In this document: positions 55,297-64,000 of the stretch, piece after piece
Numbering within the stretch: position 1 is the first letter of the stretch
Layout: each line of letters starts with the position of its first letter
NCBI RefSeq assembly: GCF_013343215.1
Contig: NZ_CP039143.1
Coordinates: forward strand, 434,001 to 498,000
Direction: 5' to 3'
Source of the DNA: Acinetobacter sp. 10FS3-1
Lineage (GTDB): Bacteria > Pseudomonadota > Gammaproteobacteria > Pseudomonadales > Moraxellaceae
Length of the DNA: 64,000 nucleotides
Position numbers and translations under genes: made by a program
The notes under the pieces: model-generated
The model's database searches: none
What the model was told of the DNA's origin: nothing
The model's input: only the letters and a program-made list of their open reading frames with translations

Positions 55297-55320
55297 AACC
55301 CCTCTCCAGAGAGAGGGGTT
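55297..55320 (-). terminator. hairpin downstream of the YihY-family gene
   Basis: AACCCCTCTC and GAGAGGGGTT form a 10-bp GC-rich stem with a CAGA loop, 8 bases after the stop. The T tract is short (TTTTCC on the minus strand). Confidence 0.6.
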
Positions 55321-55327
55321 GTCTTGT

Positions 55328-56575
55328 TTATTTATTCCGGAACAGGTCAGATAATGGAAAACTCAACTTATCTTCCAGATATTGATCGGTGGCCAAAATA
55401 TTAGAAGAAAGTTTCTGCATCCATATTTCCTCTGCGGCAGGATCATTCAGATGCTGCTTGTGCGGCAGAGGATAAGGCAACTGTAAATAAAAATTCCAGA
55501 AACTCACCTGATCCAGGTCACGTACCAGCACATATTGATTATCCTCGGTGCATTTGATCAGATTCTGTTTTTCAAACATGTCCACATAGCTAGGCCAGCG
55601 TCCAATTTCGTCCTGTCCCAAAACCTCGAGTGCTTCGGCTTCACTGACACATTCACCCGTTTTTTGTTTTTTATAAAATAGTGCCAGTAAATCCAGCAAT
55701 ATAATCATCGGATGGCGTTTGCAGTCACGGCCAGATTCAAAAGCGGTCAGGGCATAACTAATCTCTACGCCCAGCAGGATAATATTCCATGACAGATAAA
55801 TCCACAGCAGAAAAATCGGTATGGCTGCAAAAGCACCATAGATAATTTCGTAGCTGGTAAAGTTGGTCATCACAAAACCAAACAGGTTCTTGAGCAGCTC
55901 AAATACGCTTGCACTAAACAGGCCCGCAATCAGGGCGGATTTGATCGGTACACTTCGGTTGGGAATGGTCCAGTTTAAAATAAAAAAGCCCAAGACCGTT
56001 AAAGAAAAAGAAATGATCCAGAGTAGAAAAGTTCCATTCAATTCATATCCGGTAAAATTATTGCTCAGGACATTGAGTGAAGCCAAAGTTGAGGAAATGA
56101 CAAAGGCACTGCCCAGTAAAATGGGGCCAAGCGAGATAATGGTCCAGTAACGCATAAAGCCTATGAGTCCACCACGAGTTTTATTGACCCGCCAGATCCG
56201 GTTAAAGGCAGTTTCAATGCTGCTGAGCATCAGGATGGTGGTCACAAATAAAAACAGCACACCAATCACGGTTAAATTGCTGGATTTATCAGTAAATGCA
56301 CTGAGTGCCTTGTCAAAAGCAATCGTGGTTTTGGGTAAAAAGTTACTATAAATCAGCTGTTGTAACTGTTGTCGGGCTGGCTCCAGGGCTTTAATGGAGG
56401 AGATAATGACCAGAAAGACTGTCAGCATAGGCACCACCGCAAATAGGGTGGTATAGGTTAATGAACCCGCCTGTTCCCGGCAACGATCATGTTCAAAGCG
56501 GCCAAGGACAAACAGAATAAATTGAAACCAGTGTTTCTCATAAAAAGGTAACTTCTTTATATAATCCAAAATCAT
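55328..56575 (-). CDS. YihY/BrkB-family inner-membrane protein
   Basis: A 415-residue protein with six transmembrane helices in the first 285 residues and family signatures AGSLTYTTLFAVVPMLTVFL, AFNRIWRVNK and YGAFAAIPIFLLWIYLSW. A cytosolic C-terminal extension of about 130 residues follows (winged-helix-like, EAEALEVLGQDEIGRW), as in the longer gammaproteobacterial members. The family was once misnamed RNase BN, which is now attributed to another gene. A transport or envelope role is suspected, and I make no functional claim. Monocistronic, minus strand. Confidence 0.88.
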   Translation of the reverse strand: MILDYIKKLPFYEKHWFQFILFVLGRFEHDRCREQAGSLTYTTLFAVVPMLTVFLVIISSIKALEPARQQLQQLIYSNFLPKTTIAFDKALSAFTDKSSNLTVIGVLFLFVTTILMLSSIETAFNRIWRVNKTRGGLIGFMRYWTIISLGPILLGSAFVISSTLASLNVLSNNFTGYELNGTFLLWIISFSLTVLGFFILNWTIPNRSVPIKSALIAGLFSASVFELLKNLFGFVMTNFTSYEIIYGAFAAIPIFLLWIYLSWNIILLGVEISYALTAFESGRDCKRHPMIILLDLLALFYKKQKTGECVSEAEALEVLGQDEIGRWPSYVDMFEKQNLIKCTEDNQYVLVRDLDQVSFWNFYLQLPYPLPHKQHLNDPAAEEIWMQKLSSNILATDQYLEDKLSFPLSDLFRNK

Positions 56576-56687
56576 CTGTACTCAATCTCGATTTTTCTAG
56601 TCATCATGTATTTTCCCTGACCAGCTTAACCAAAAAATATGCAAAATACCGTATAGTTTTATTTTTTAGTAATGAATAAGAGTCAGC

Positions 56688-57284
56688 ATGCAACCTTATA
56701 TCCTTGTTTTATATTACAGCAAATATGGCTCGACCAAAGAAATGGCACATTTGATTGCAAATGGTGTAGAAGCCGCAGGCATGGCAGTAAAAATCCGGAC
56801 TGTTCCAAATCTTGCCACCGTGGTCACTCAGGCGGAACCCAGTATTCCGGCAGAAGGGGATATTTACTGTACGATTGAGGAACTGGCGCAATGTTCAGGT
56901 CTGGCCTTAGGTTCGCCGACACGTTTTGGCAATATGGCCTCTGAAATGAAATATTTTTGGGATCAGACCACCAGTCTATGGTTGAATGGAGCCTTGCATG
57001 GCAAGCCGGCCTGTGTGTTTACCGCATCAGGCTCAATGCATGGCGGACAGGAAAGCACGTTGCTGACCATGCTGCCGCCTTTGTTTCATCATGGCATGTT
57101 GATTATAGGATTGAGTAATGCGGTGCCCGCCTTATCGAATACCAAAACGGGTGGCACGCCTTATGGTGTCAGTCATGTCAGTGGGCCACGCCATGATCAA
57201 GGCTTAAGTCAGGATGAAAAGATTCTTTGTGAGGTACAAGGTAGACGACTGGCCGAAGTTGCCTTAAAACTGCATCAGGGTTAA
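56688..57284 (+). CDS. wrbA: NAD(P)H:quinone oxidoreductase WrbA
   Basis: A 198-residue flavodoxin-like FMN protein of the WrbA type, which reduces quinones by two electrons and so protects against redox cycling. The FMN phosphate loop is YYSKYGSTKEMA near residues 8-20. The WrbA-specific GSPTRFGNMASEMKYFWDQT follows, then the ASGSMHGGQESTLLTMLPPLFHHGM region. Length equals the E. coli protein. ATG 56688 is preceded by a weak AAGAG. Confidence 0.95.
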   Translation: MQPYILVLYYSKYGSTKEMAHLIANGVEAAGMAVKIRTVPNLATVVTQAEPSIPAEGDIYCTIEELAQCSGLALGSPTRFGNMASEMKYFWDQTTSLWLNGALHGKPACVFTASGSMHGGQESTLLTMLPPLFHHGMLIIGLSNAVPALSNTKTGGTPYGVSHVSGPRHDQGLSQDEKILCEVQGRRLAEVALKLHQG

Positions 57285-57298
57285 GCGTTTAAATTCAA

Positions 57299-57323
57299 GA
57301 GGAAATGAGGAAATCATTTCCTC
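57299..57323. terminator. convergent hairpin between wrbA and the zinc-ribbon gene
   Basis: GAGGAAATGA and TCATTTCCTC form a 10-bp stem with a 5-base loop between two convergent stops. There is no strong T run, so termination is inferred from position. Confidence 0.5.
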
Positions 57324-57330
57324 AACTGGC

Positions 57331-57702
57331 TTAGTCTGTGTTTTGAGCTTTTAGGCTAAATCTATGTTTGCAGCTTAGGCACTGGTAGTCTAAAAAGAGG
57401 TTACGGTCTACCGATACACCGGCTTTTTTACCAAGGAAATTGCCTACCACTCCACCAGTAATGCCTACGCTAATGGCTCCAACAAAGGTGCCTACCGTAC
57501 CGCCTACAATCACGCCCAAAGGCCCGGCAACTGTCCCGATGGCGGCTCCAATCGAAGCTCCGGATGCCGCACCTCCTACGGTTCCCGCCGTCGCTCCTGC
57601 TGAAGCTAATAATACACCACCGGTTTTTTTTAATAATTGCTCATGGTCTCGTTTTTCGATGTCGGCCGAACTACATTTAGGACATTGCATAGGTTTTTCC
57701 AT
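57331..57702 (-). CDS. glycine-zipper protein with a split zinc ribbon
   Basis: A 123-residue protein counted from ATG 57702; ATG 57690 (MQCPKC) is an equally good start with GGA at 7 bases. One CxxC pair (CPKC) sits at the N-terminus and a second (CLSC) near the C-terminus. Between them lies a glycine/alanine-rich segment of about 70 residues with repeated GxxxG (GGAASGASIGAAIGTVAG, GGTVGTFVGAISVG), expected to form membrane hairpins. The two CxxC pairs could join into one zinc ribbon on one side of the membrane. I do not recognise a named function. Confidence 0.7.
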   Translation of the reverse strand: MEKPMQCPKCSSADIEKRDHEQLLKKTGGVLLASAGATAGTVGGAASGASIGAAIGTVAGPLGVIVGGTVGTFVGAISVGITGGVVGNFLGKKAGVSVDRNLFLDYQCLSCKHRFSLKAQNTD

Positions 57703-58348
57703 CAACAATTGGTATTGGTTTATCTAGAGTAGATGACTGTTATGAAGCACATGAATCAATTATTCATTATAGCTAATGGTATAGCGAAGCATGATAAATG
57801 CTCTATCGGAAAGCTGCTATATTGATTTGATTCTAGATGAATTCAGGCTAAGGCACTGTATCTTAGCTGTAAATAAACTCATATTTCAATCAAGTAACCC
57901 CCCTGCATATCAAAAATAAAGGGTGACACGGTATCAAACCACAACACTGATTTTGATGAAGCATCCGACTGAAAGCTGAGAGTGCTTAAATGATTGCTGC
58001 TGATCCTTATGTCGGACTTAAAGGATTGACTCAAGATGGAAGATATTGATCTAAGTCTAAACCTGCAAAGCCTGAGGTGTATATTGCGTTAATCTGGCTG
58101 TAAATAAGCTGGATAGTGACTGATTAACTATATTTTCAATAGAATGTGATATTTATACTTATTAAGTAGATGTTTAAATAGAAACATAATTTATCTTATC
58201 TTTAAAAATAAAAAGAATAATAGCGCCTGTTTTTTTAGAGTTTTTTTATTATGTGATTTAATTCCTGTTAGATGTATTGGGTATAAGTTGGATAAAACGA
58301 AATAAGCATCTTAGAACAGAGGATATTAAGACTATAAAAATGTTTAAA
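57703..58348. other. 646-bp gene-free A+T-rich region
   Basis: No open frame with coding character was found on either strand and no repeats were seen. The composition is strongly A+T rich, especially at 58130-58330. Confidence 0.4.
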
Positions 58349-58372
58349 AAAAGCGCCAGATCTGGCGCTTTT
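58349..58372 (-). terminator. xpt terminator
   Basis: AAAAGCGCCAGA and TCTGGCGCTTTT form a perfect 24-base palindrome, followed by TTTAAAC on the minus strand, 18 bases after the xpt stop. Confidence 0.85.
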
Positions 58373-58389
58373 AAATGAAATGCTAGGAC

Positions 58390-59037
<648 letters not shown>

Positions 59038-59055
59038 CTAAATTCAACAAAAACC

Positions 59056-59766
59056 TTAGTTGCTTGCCCCTTTATAGTCGGTGAGGAGTAAACCATAGGA
59101 GGTTTTCTTGTCAACATGCGTCACTTTGACTGGAAGATAGTCAAGTTTAGGGGCAAGCCAGAAAATAGTTTCACGACCTGCCTTGCTGTGTTTCATCACC
59201 ACCTTGACAGTATTAAAAGTGCCGTATTTAGTCGTAATATTTTCTGTACCCTGTTTGACAAATTTGCGAGGCTCGATTTCTTTAGCATCCGCAATATAAT
59301 AGTTGGATTTTAAACCTGATCCTTTCAAATCCTCACGAATCTGCAACTCGGCATTCAGTTCATCCAGTACATCTGCTTTCCAGGCAAAAGAGCGCTTTTC
59401 CTCGTCTTTCTGAGTCTGAACTGTTTTACTGGAAGGGTTGAAATTCATAGTCAAGGTGTTGTTATGTACTAGAATTTTACTGTTACGCTTGAAACTGCTT
59501 GAACCAATCTTGCCATTATTAAAGGAAAAACGGCTGGTTTCTGTAGCAGACGCAATTCCTCCGGCTTTGGCGGCAAAGACATAAGTCCAGTTGTTGCCAG
59601 ATTTGCTGAGGGTACGAGTCGCAGAACCCAGATTTTTGCCATTATAATTAAATTGATAACTGGCCTGAAAGGGCGCAATAGCAAAAGCCTGGCTCATTCC
59701 AGTGAATAACAGTACAGTGCTTAAACCGGCAGTTATTCCTAAAGTCTTGAATACCGTTTTTGCCAT
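59056..59766 (-). CDS. DUF3108 exported protein
   Basis: A 236-residue protein started at ATG 59766, with an RBS (AGGAAAC, then TTAGGT just upstream). It has a signal peptide of about 28 residues (ITAGLSTVLLFTGMSQAFA). The mature part is a beta-rich DUF3108 domain (FQASYQFNYNGKNLGSATRTL, TKYGTFNTVKVVMKH, IFWLAPKLDYLPVKVTH). Such proteins are periplasmic or outer-membrane associated, with a lipocalin-like fold and no known activity. It precedes xpt on the same strand, possibly by readthrough. Confidence 0.87.
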   Translation of the reverse strand: MAKTVFKTLGITAGLSTVLLFTGMSQAFAIAPFQASYQFNYNGKNLGSATRTLSKSGNNWTYVFAAKAGGIASATETSRFSFNNGKIGSSSFKRNSKILVHNNTLTMNFNPSSKTVQTQKDEEKRSFAWKADVLDELNAELQIREDLKGSGLKSNYYIADAKEIEPRKFVKQGTENITTKYGTFNTVKVVMKHSKAGRETIFWLAPKLDYLPVKVTHVDKKTSYGLLLTDYKGASN

Positions 59767-59924
59767 ACCTAAGTTTCCTGTGTTATTTAAACAGCGCATC
59801 TATTGTTAAGTTTACGCTTTATTATTTGGGTGAAATATGGAAATTGAAGGGAGACGCGCCTCAAAACTGTATATTTCATGTAGTCTTTTTCGATTTTGGA
59901 TAAAAAAATAACATGCTTTTTATT

Positions 59925-60611
59925 TTAAGCAGGATCTTTTTGTCTGATGGGCGTAACTTTATCGTCATCCACCTCGTCATTATCCATGTCATTACTTCTT
60001 GCTTGGGAAAGCTTGTTGAACAGAGCTGTGAGGTTGACGTTGCCGATGACCACCAGCTCCGCTTCACGTAATACGGCGTGATTGACATGAACTTTGGCCA
60101 GCGTGTCGATTACAGAGCGGTTCTTGCCTAGCCAGCGATTCAGATCTAAATACAATAAGTCATCGATTACTTTAATTACGCCTAGTTTTTCCAAAATCAT
60201 GCCGAGCGGATCTTTGTTTAAAACACGCTGATAGAAAAACAGCGCAAAGCGAACCCCCAATTTATAGAAAATATTTGGATATTTGGCATCAATCAGTTGG
60301 GTATCACTGATCTGCTCAAATACAATCAGTTGGGTTGCCTTATTTAGCTCCATCTGCACCAGCTTCAGGTCTACTGATAAAGTTACTACTAGTCCCTTGT
60401 AGTCCAGTGTGGCATACAGGCGTAACCAGTCATCATGCAGATCGGCATGCAGATCTTTAAGAGCAGCAACGTTGTCAGTGACAAAGCGCTGGAAGGTGGC
60501 ATTCAGGAAAACTTGTGATAATGGAAATTCACGCTCATCCTCAATAAATCCCTCGGCCTTTTGATAGGCTTGACGGAGTCGTTGAGAAATATTGGAAATA
60601 AGCGTTTGCAT
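59925..60611 (-). CDS. conserved protein of unknown function with acidic tail
   Basis: A 228-residue soluble protein with no signal peptide. The central part (about 40-175) alternates strands and amphipathic helices (LRLYATLDYKGLVVTLSVDL, IDAKYPNIFYKLGVRFALFFY). The C-terminus is a low-complexity acidic stretch (NDMDNDEVDDDKVTP). It has some feel of an SCP2-like or lipid-binding fold, but I do not recognise it with confidence. An AGGA lies 9 bases before ATG 60611. It is followed after about 160 bases by the DUF3108 gene on the same strand. Confidence 0.7.
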   Translation of the reverse strand: MQTLISNISQRLRQAYQKAEGFIEDEREFPLSQVFLNATFQRFVTDNVAALKDLHADLHDDWLRLYATLDYKGLVVTLSVDLKLVQMELNKATQLIVFEQISDTQLIDAKYPNIFYKLGVRFALFFYQRVLNKDPLGMILEKLGVIKVIDDLLYLDLNRWLGKNRSVIDTLAKVHVNHAVLREAELVVIGNVNLTALFNKLSQARSNDMDNDEVDDDKVTPIRQKDPA

Positions 60612-60865
60612 ACTGAAGCATCCTGGCGGTTATATTTTTTGATTCGGAAGTTATCTTGTCGAATTATATAAAAAATACAAGAGTTCACGCTTGAAGTTTA
60701 GCAAAATAAATTGCACCATTTTTAGGGTTTTGGTTATGTAGCGTTAATGGTTTGATGCAATTGGCATTTTTAAAAATAAAATGTGATGTCATTTTGCTTA
60801 AATGGCGCTGTGAATATTTTTTTTGGGGAATGAACTCGGCCTGAGTTCGGCAAATGTGATGAATC

Positions 60866-61732
60866 ATGATATTAATGCCTCTGGTTAAAGTCTGGTGGAA
60901 AGATCCAGTTTTTAGCAGTGCCGTGCTGGCAGCAGTGGTCTTGCATCTGGTGGTGCTGACTCTGGAATTTGCAATGCCGCAGGATGAGAAAACCTCGACC
61001 AAGGAAATTGCCGTGAGCCTGCGTCAAAGTGAAAATAAAGTTGAGCAGGCAGATTTTCTGGGGCAGACCGATCAGCAGGGTTCAGGCAAGTTTCGCGAAG
61101 TACATCGTATGTCGAGCGATCAGCCATCGCCTTTTGCGGAACAAAAGGCCGGGGAAGAGCAGCAGGACAGCCCGGATATGCTGCAACAGCAGCGTGAGCT
61201 GAGCTTTGAAGAAAAAGTCCTGATGACGACTTTAAGCTGGCAAAAACAGGCGGAAGAAAATCAGCGGAAGAAAATGCAGGAACAGCTCAATAGCCAGTTC
61301 CAAGCCAAAGCCGCCATGGTCGCAAGTCTGGAAGCGCAATATTTACAGCGACAGCAAAACTTTAGTCGTCAGCAAAAGATTAAAACAGTGGATGGTATTC
61401 AGGCCAAGCAGGATGTGTCAGCGGCTTATTTGGAAAAATTCCGTCAAAAAGTGGAGTTTTATGGTAACCGCTATTATCCGGATGCCGCCCGACAGCAAAA
61501 TCTGGCTGGTGAAGTGCGCCTGATGGTCATTTTAAACCAGAACGGTGGAATTCGGGCGATTCGCCTGATTGACAGTTCGGGACATCATTTGCTGGATGAA
61601 GCAGCCAAAGCATCAGTGCGTAAGGCTGCACCTTTTGGGGCTTTTGACAGCAAGATGAAAGATATTTCTGAACTGCGTATTATCCGAACCTGGCGCTTTG
61701 ATCCGGCAGAGGCAGAATTTGAAGTACGTTAA
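60866..61732 (+). CDS. TonB-like C-terminal domain protein
   Basis: A 288-residue protein with one N-terminal transmembrane helix (VFSSAVLAAVVLHLVVLTLEF, about residues 15-35). A long glutamine/glutamate/lysine-rich helical stretch follows (residues 60-195), then a TonB_C domain (about 205-285: YPDAARQQNLAGEVRLMVIL, GGIRAIRLIDSSGHHLLDEA, WRFDPA). It lacks the proline-rich linker of true TonB and looks more like TolA in its middle part. No exbB/exbD is adjacent. It may be an accessory energy transducer or an envelope tether. ATG 60866 or ATG 60875 are both possible starts. Confidence 0.8.
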   Translation: MILMPLVKVWWKDPVFSSAVLAAVVLHLVVLTLEFAMPQDEKTSTKEIAVSLRQSENKVEQADFLGQTDQQGSGKFREVHRMSSDQPSPFAEQKAGEEQQDSPDMLQQQRELSFEEKVLMTTLSWQKQAEENQRKKMQEQLNSQFQAKAAMVASLEAQYLQRQQNFSRQQKIKTVDGIQAKQDVSAAYLEKFRQKVEFYGNRYYPDAARQQNLAGEVRLMVILNQNGGIRAIRLIDSSGHHLLDEAAKASVRKAAPFGAFDSKMKDISELRIIRTWRFDPAEAEFEVR

Positions 61733-61926
61733 TCCGGCGCTGTTTCATAATGGCGTAGTGTCTTGCAGACATCCATGCTGAAATAGCAATACCAGTTCTC
61801 TTTACCGAATTGTTGCACGGCCTGGTGTTCAGCGTCCTGATGCCAGGCATGAATATCCTGCAGGCTGCTCCAGTAGGAAAGTGCAACCTCAGTTATTCCT
61901 TCAGTTAAACTTTCATAATGCTGAAA
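61729..61926 (-). pseudogene. 5'-truncated antibiotic-biosynthesis-monooxygenase-like gene
   Basis: Directly behind the stop of the next gene, and in the same frame as that stop, the minus strand encodes about 64 residues: QHYESLTEGITEVALSYWSS, LQDIHAWHQDAEHQAVQQFG and KENWYCYFSMDVCKTLRHYE, ending at TAA 61729-61731. This is the C-terminal half of the ABM/HmoA-like dimeric alpha-beta barrel family (usually 95-110 residues). No ATG, GTG or TTG start exists at the right place. The 5' half seems to have been lost by a deletion joining it to the 61927-62325 gene. The stop overlaps that of the TonB-like gene. Confidence 0.7.
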
Positions 61927-62325
61927 TTATTCTTCCACACGATGATAATAACCGTGTTCTCCAGAACTGTTCCAAATCACATTTAAAAATTTGCCTTCAA
62001 TTTTTAGATGCTTTGGAAAAATCCTCAGATGCTTTTTATATTTACGCTCAGGTTTTAAACCGATGCAGTTGCCATTTTTCCACCATCTACCTTCAGCATA
62101 TTGCTCTAGGGCTCCATAAGCCAGATACCATTTAAATTTACCTTCAGGCAATAACAGCATTTCAGAGCCTGTTTCCATGACGCCATTTAAATAATAATGA
62201 CCTGTCCAGACTTCATCTGCTTTTTGAAACGGGGTTTCTTTACATACCGTCTTTGAACTTGCATAAAGCGTTGAAGATAGAAGGGAAGTACCCACGAGTA
62301 GCAATACCAGAAGAATCTTTTTCAC
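61927..62325 (-). CDS. exported protein of unknown function
   Basis: A 132-residue protein with a clean signal peptide (MKKILLVLLLVGTSLLSSTLYA, cleavage about residue 22). The mature part is small and beta-rich (WTGHYYLNGVMETGSEMLLL, GKFKWYLAYGALEQYAEGRW), with two cysteines near residues 33 and 87 that could form a disulfide. It resembles small periplasmic beta-sandwich proteins. I do not recognise the family. It is immediately followed by the truncated ABM-like fragment. Confidence 0.75.
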   Translation of the reverse strand: MKKILLVLLLVGTSLLSSTLYASSKTVCKETPFQKADEVWTGHYYLNGVMETGSEMLLLPEGKFKWYLAYGALEQYAEGRWWKNGNCIGLKPERKYKKHLRIFPKHLKIEGKFLNVIWNSSGEHGYYHRVEE

Positions 62326-62425
62326 TTTTATCCTGAACTTTAGCTAATCAGCTTTATTGTTATGAGCTGTATTTTATAGCTTTGGTTGAATTAAGTAGCA
62401 TTGACTTGATTGCTATTTACAGGCA

Positions 62426-62449
62426 TAAAAAAGCGAGCCTAAGCCCGCT
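62426..62449 (-). terminator. ybeY terminator
   Basis: On the minus strand AGCGGGC, a TTAG loop and GCTCGCT (one mismatch) run into TTTTTTATG, about 18 bases after the ybeY stop. Confidence 0.75.
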
Positions 62450-62467
62450 ATTCTTAATAGTGAAATC

Positions 62468-62950
62468 TTAATTTTGTTCCAGATAAGGATTGTCAATACC
62501 AAGTTTAGCCAGAATGTCGATTTCAATACCTTCCATTTCTTCGGCATCTTCATCTGAAGTTTCGTGATCATAACCCATTAAATGTAATATGCCATGCACC
62601 AGCATATGGGTGAAATGTGTCAGAGGAGCTTTGTCTTGCTCAGTGGCTTCCTGTAAGACCACTGGAATACAAATCACCAGATCGCCAATCGGAAAGGCAT
62701 CCAGAAATTGTGCCATTTCATCTGGAATATCACTGGGAAAGGACAAGACATTGGTCGGTTTATCTTTGCCACGATATTCCAGGTTGAGCTTATGACTTTC
62801 ATCATGATCGACACAGGCAATCCCCATTTCGCAATCACTTTGGGTGCTGATATGGCGTAACACAGTTTCTGCGACTTTTTTAATATAGGCACGTTTCAGC
62901 ACCAGCTCAGGTGACTGAAAGTTTTGCTGCAAGGAAAGATTGAGTTTCAA
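62468..62950 (-). CDS. ybeY: endoribonuclease YbeY
   Basis: A 160-residue zinc-dependent single-strand endoribonuclease needed for 16S rRNA 3'-end maturation and late ribosome quality control. The metal motif [12 protein letters not shown] near residues 114-125 supplies three histidines, and [18 protein letters not shown] and [10 protein letters not shown] are also conserved. It is 18 bases after phoH, the standard phoH-ybeY order. Length is typical. Confidence 0.96.
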   Translation of the reverse strand: MKLNLSLQQNFQSPELVLKRAYIKKVAETVLRHISTQSDCEMGIACVDHDESHKLNLEYRGKDKPTNVLSFPSDIPDEMAQFLDAFPIGDLVICIPVVLQEATEQDKAPLTHFTHMLVHGILHLMGYDHETSDEDAEEMEGIEIDILAKLGIDNPYLEQN

Positions 62951-62968
62951 AATGAATCCTTAAATAAT

Positions 62969-64000
62969 TTAGTCTTGATGTTGCTCATCCGCTTTTGCAT
63001 CATTGTCCGCAACTAAAGCTTCTTGACGGGCTTTGCGTTCCGCACGCTGTTCTGCCGTTAGACGTTGCTGTTCGCTATCCCAGCCTTCATAGGCTTCAAC
63101 AATTTTCTGCACCAATTGATGACGTACCACGTCGCGTGAGTGGAAGCGAGTAATATGAATTTCTTTGATCTTGTCAATGACACGTAAGGCATGCGCCAAC
63201 CCAGATTGTTGACCACGCGGTAAATCTACCTGTGTGATGTCACCGGTGATAACCGCACGCGAACCAAAACCTAAACGGGTCAGGAACATCTTCATCTGTT
63301 CTGGTGTGGTGTTTTGTGCTTCATCTAAAATGACAAAGGAGTGGTTTAAAGTCCGACCACGCATATAAGCCAGCGGTGCCACTTCGATAATTTGACGTTC
63401 AATCAGCTTGGCCACTTTTTCAAAGCCCAGCATTTCATACAGGGCATCGTAAAGAGGACGCAGGTAGGGATCAATTTTTTGGCTCAAGTCACCTGGCAAA
63501 AAGCCGAGTTTTTCACCGGCTTCAACCGCGGGACGCACCAGTAGAATACGCTGGATTTCATTACGTTCCAGCATGTCGACAGCAGCTGCTACTGCAAGAT
63601 AGGTTTTACCCGTACCGGCAGGGCCAATACCAAACGAAATATCACTTTGCAAAATGCGCTGAACATAACGCTTCTGGTTGGCACCACGCGGATTAATGCG
63701 TCCTTTACGGGTTTGTAACCAAACGGCATCCAGACCAGTATGTTCCTGATCTTCAATATCTTCCTGAAGCTCGAGGTCAGTCTGACTGCCTTGAATCATC
63801 ATATGCAGGGTGTCGGCACTGATTTGCTGGCTATGTTCAGATTCTTCGTGCAGGCGCTGTAAGAGCGTTTCCGCTCTTTCCACAGCAGCGATTCCACCAT
63901 CGATAAAGAAACTTTCACCTCGATGGGAAATTTTGACATCTAAACGTTGTTCAATTTGCTTCAAATGACCGTTATAAGTGCCCAAAACGGCTTGTAAACG
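62969..64000 (-). CDS. phoH: PhoH-like ATPase (YbeZ), 5' end outside the window
   Basis: The frame is still open at base 64000, so the N-terminus is missing; the visible part is 343 codons. An N-terminal KH-like segment (VKISHRGESFFIDGG) is followed by the ATPase domain. Walker A is GPAGTGKTYLAVAA and Walker B is FVILDEAQNTTPEQM, with PRGQQSGLAHALRVI later. This is the YbeZ type that partners YbeY in RNA processing. A TTG near 63985 lies inside the frame and should not be taken as the start. Confidence 0.95.
   Translation of the reverse strand, partial: RLQAVLGTYNGHLKQIEQRLDVKISHRGESFFIDGGIAAVERAETLLQRLHEESEHSQQISADTLHMMIQGSQTDLELQEDIEDQEHTGLDAVWLQTRKGRINPRGANQKRYVQRILQSDISFGIGPAGTGKTYLAVAAAVDMLERNEIQRILLVRPAVEAGEKLGFLPGDLSQKIDPYLRPLYDALYEMLGFEKVAKLIERQIIEVAPLAYMRGRTLNHSFVILDEAQNTTPEQMKMFLTRLGFGSRAVITGDITQVDLPRGQQSGLAHALRVIDKIKEIHITRFHSRDVVRHQLVQKIVEAYEGWDSEQQRLTAEQRAERKARQEALVADNDAKADEQHQD

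Overview
The window looks like a chromosomal segment of an Acinetobacter species (Moraxellaceae, Gammaproteobacteria). The case rests on moderate, A+T-leaning composition; the metX-metW pair beside leuA; a transhydrogenase whose alpha chain is split into two genes; the tig-clpP-clpX block; a prlC-yheV pair; the piuA/piuC catechol-siderophore module; and protein sequences that read throughout as Acinetobacter-like. The species cannot be fixed by eye. No insertion sequence, prophage, CRISPR array or rRNA operon was seen.

Layout. 0.1-6.3 kb (mostly minus strand): rdgB, a LysR regulator, a 47-codon small ORF, a Sel1-repeat protein, metW, metX and leuA (methionine and leucine synthesis). 6.5-12.2 kb: iron uptake, with piuC, a Fiu/PiuA-type receptor and a FepA/PirA-type receptor, both receptors preceded by Fur-box-like sites. 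12.3-18.3 kb: tig, clpP, clpX (protein folding and proteolysis), a lipoprotein and a class I fumarase. 18.4-19.2 kb: a 28-residue membrane microprotein behind a near-perfect Pho box, an 11-copy 8-bp tandem repeat and a DUF2171 gene. 19.5-24.6 kb: an A+T-rich catabolic island with a GntP-type permease, an iron alcohol dehydrogenase and an MmsA-type CoA-acylating dehydrogenase, plus a convergent IclR regulator and a palindromic operator over the operon promoter. 24.7-29.9 kb: pta, ackA, proA.

30-41 kb: an alpha/beta hydrolase carrying a C-terminal PilZ (c-di-GMP-binding) signature, a methyltransferase, nagZ, the periplasmic protease prc, an MHYT-GGDEF-EAL protein cut in two by one in-frame stop, a HEPN-like protein and an MFS exporter. 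41.5-44.5 kb: the three-gene proton-translocating transhydrogenase. 44.9-51.7 kb: an EamA permease, a coiled-coil membrane protein, yheV, prlC, a frameshifted membrane-anchored gene and rnr. 52-53.5 kb: tRNA-Ser(GCU), three identical tRNA-Arg(ACG) genes and a heavily degraded exported-protein pseudogene. 53.7-64 kb: small membrane proteins, a FAH-family hydrolase, a YihY-family protein, wrbA, xpt, a DUF3108 protein, a TonB-like protein, a truncated monooxygenase, ybeY and the 3' part of phoH.

Most of the window is ordinary core genome. The most notable items are the Pho-box-driven 28-residue ORF, the hydrolase-PilZ fusion, the nonsense-split c-di-GMP enzyme, the IclR/GntP/Fe-ADH/MmsA island with its operator, and several gene remnants visible only when frames are read across stops. 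Many start codons are set here by RBS and family alignment rather than by the longest open frame.
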